From Chloroflexota bacterium (lineage in GTDB: Bacteria; Chloroflexota; Anaerolineae; Promineifilales; Promineifilaceae): a stretch of 11,061 nucleotides of DNA. The stretch is taken from NCBI GenBank assembly GCA_024223125.1, contig JAAEOP010000224.1:1-11061 (forward strand), read 5' to 3'. Below the pieces are notes generated by a model. That model worked only from the letters and a program-made list of their open reading frames with translations. It ran no database searches and was not told the DNA's origin. Position numbers and translations under genes: made by a program. Positions 10,889-11,061 of the stretch are shown here, piece after piece; positions within the stretch are counted from its first letter, which is position 1; each line of letters begins with the position of its first letter.

Positions 10889-11061
10889 ATGACAACAAGA
10901 ACTGCAAAAACGGCCGTTTCCCAACAAAATGTTCCCATAAAATGGTTTATTCTAATTGTGCTGCTGGCAGCCATCATTCTATTTACTGTTCCCCGCAAAG
11001 CCACCGTTTCACACGCCGGGCAGAATATAGAGACTTATACCTACCAGTTGACCCAATCAAC
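10889..11061 (+). CDS. Single-pass membrane or secreted protein of unknown function, N-terminal fragment
   Basis: 57 codons and 2 bases are visible, with no stop before the window ends. The N-terminus is MTTRTAKTAVSQQNVPIK, basic and short, followed by a hydrophobic segment WFILIVLLAAIILFTV (residues 19-34) and then PRKATVSHAGQNIETYTYQL. This looks like a signal anchor or uncleaved signal peptide, with the rest outside the cell; no AxA cleavage site is obvious. I do not recognise the family. The ATG at 10881 is followed at once by a stop (ATG GAC GCA TGA), so the ATG at 10889 is the start. There is no Shine-Dalgarno, and an extended -10 lies 6 nt upstream. The coding sequence contains the perfect palindrome AAACGGCCGTTT (10908-10919). 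It is divergent from the sortase gene, so it may belong to the same surface-protein locus (inference). Confidence 0.65.
   Translation, partial: MTTRTAKTAVSQQNVPIKWFILIVLLAAIILFTVPRKATVSHAGQNIETYTYQLTQS

Overview
The window looks like chromosomal DNA from a Chloroflexota bacterium, probably of the Anaerolineae/Ardenticatenia type. This is an inference from gene style: Pro/Thr-rich linkers on exported domains, a sortase with a cell-wall substrate, an ATPase fused to a formylglycine-enzyme-like domain, and several GNAT and HAD genes. No rRNA, tRNA or other phylogenetic marker is present to prove it. Coding density is high. No stretch over 300 bases lacks a gene; the longest gap is 255 bases (9739-9993) and is filled with palindromic repeats.

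Layout. From 7800 down to 1 all genes lie on the minus strand in one co-directional block. In transcription order they are: a soluble hybrid histidine kinase with PAS, HisKA, HATPase, REC and Hpt domains (5788-7800); a 706-residue AAA/STAND-like ATPase with one membrane span, a Pro/Thr linker and a C-terminal FGE-sulfatase/C-type-lectin-fold domain (3558-5678); a small Trm112-like protein (3197-3451); a stand-alone CheY/DivK-like receiver (2806-3174); a GNAT acetyltransferase (1941-2783); a HAD-superfamily hydrolase (1325-1936); a double-domain GNAT (198-1241); and the first 16 codons of another GNAT (1-50). Spacings of 22, 22 and 4 nt suggest that the section from the Trm112-like gene to the HAD gene is one transcription unit.

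The only complete plus-strand gene is an MDR-family quinone oxidoreductase-like enzyme (7991-9007), divergent from the kinase. It converges on a sortase module on the minus strand: a sortase (9994-10734) followed by its likely substrate (9181-9738), which has a signal peptide, an SdrD B-like domain and a C-terminal LPQSG sorting signal. A plus-strand single-pass membrane protein of unknown function starts at 10889 and runs off the window.

How the genes may work together. The kinase carries its own receiver and Hpt, so it can in principle phosphorylate the orphan receiver encoded 2.6 kb downstream, and the membrane ATPase between them could be a partner in sensing. This is inference from synteny. 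The sortase and substrate are a much firmer functional pair.

DNA-level signals. The palindrome CGGCCG occurs about 36 times by hand count (about 2.7 expected by chance), in all three codon phases and only inside genes. Intergenic regions hold several distinct small palindromic elements: two related 51-bp units at 148-252, two perfect hairpins between the convergent genes, a REP-like tandem hairpin pair, and a roughly 103-bp inverted-repeat element flanked by 10-bp direct repeats. Both genes at the right end have -10 elements so close to their ATG that their mRNAs are probably leaderless.
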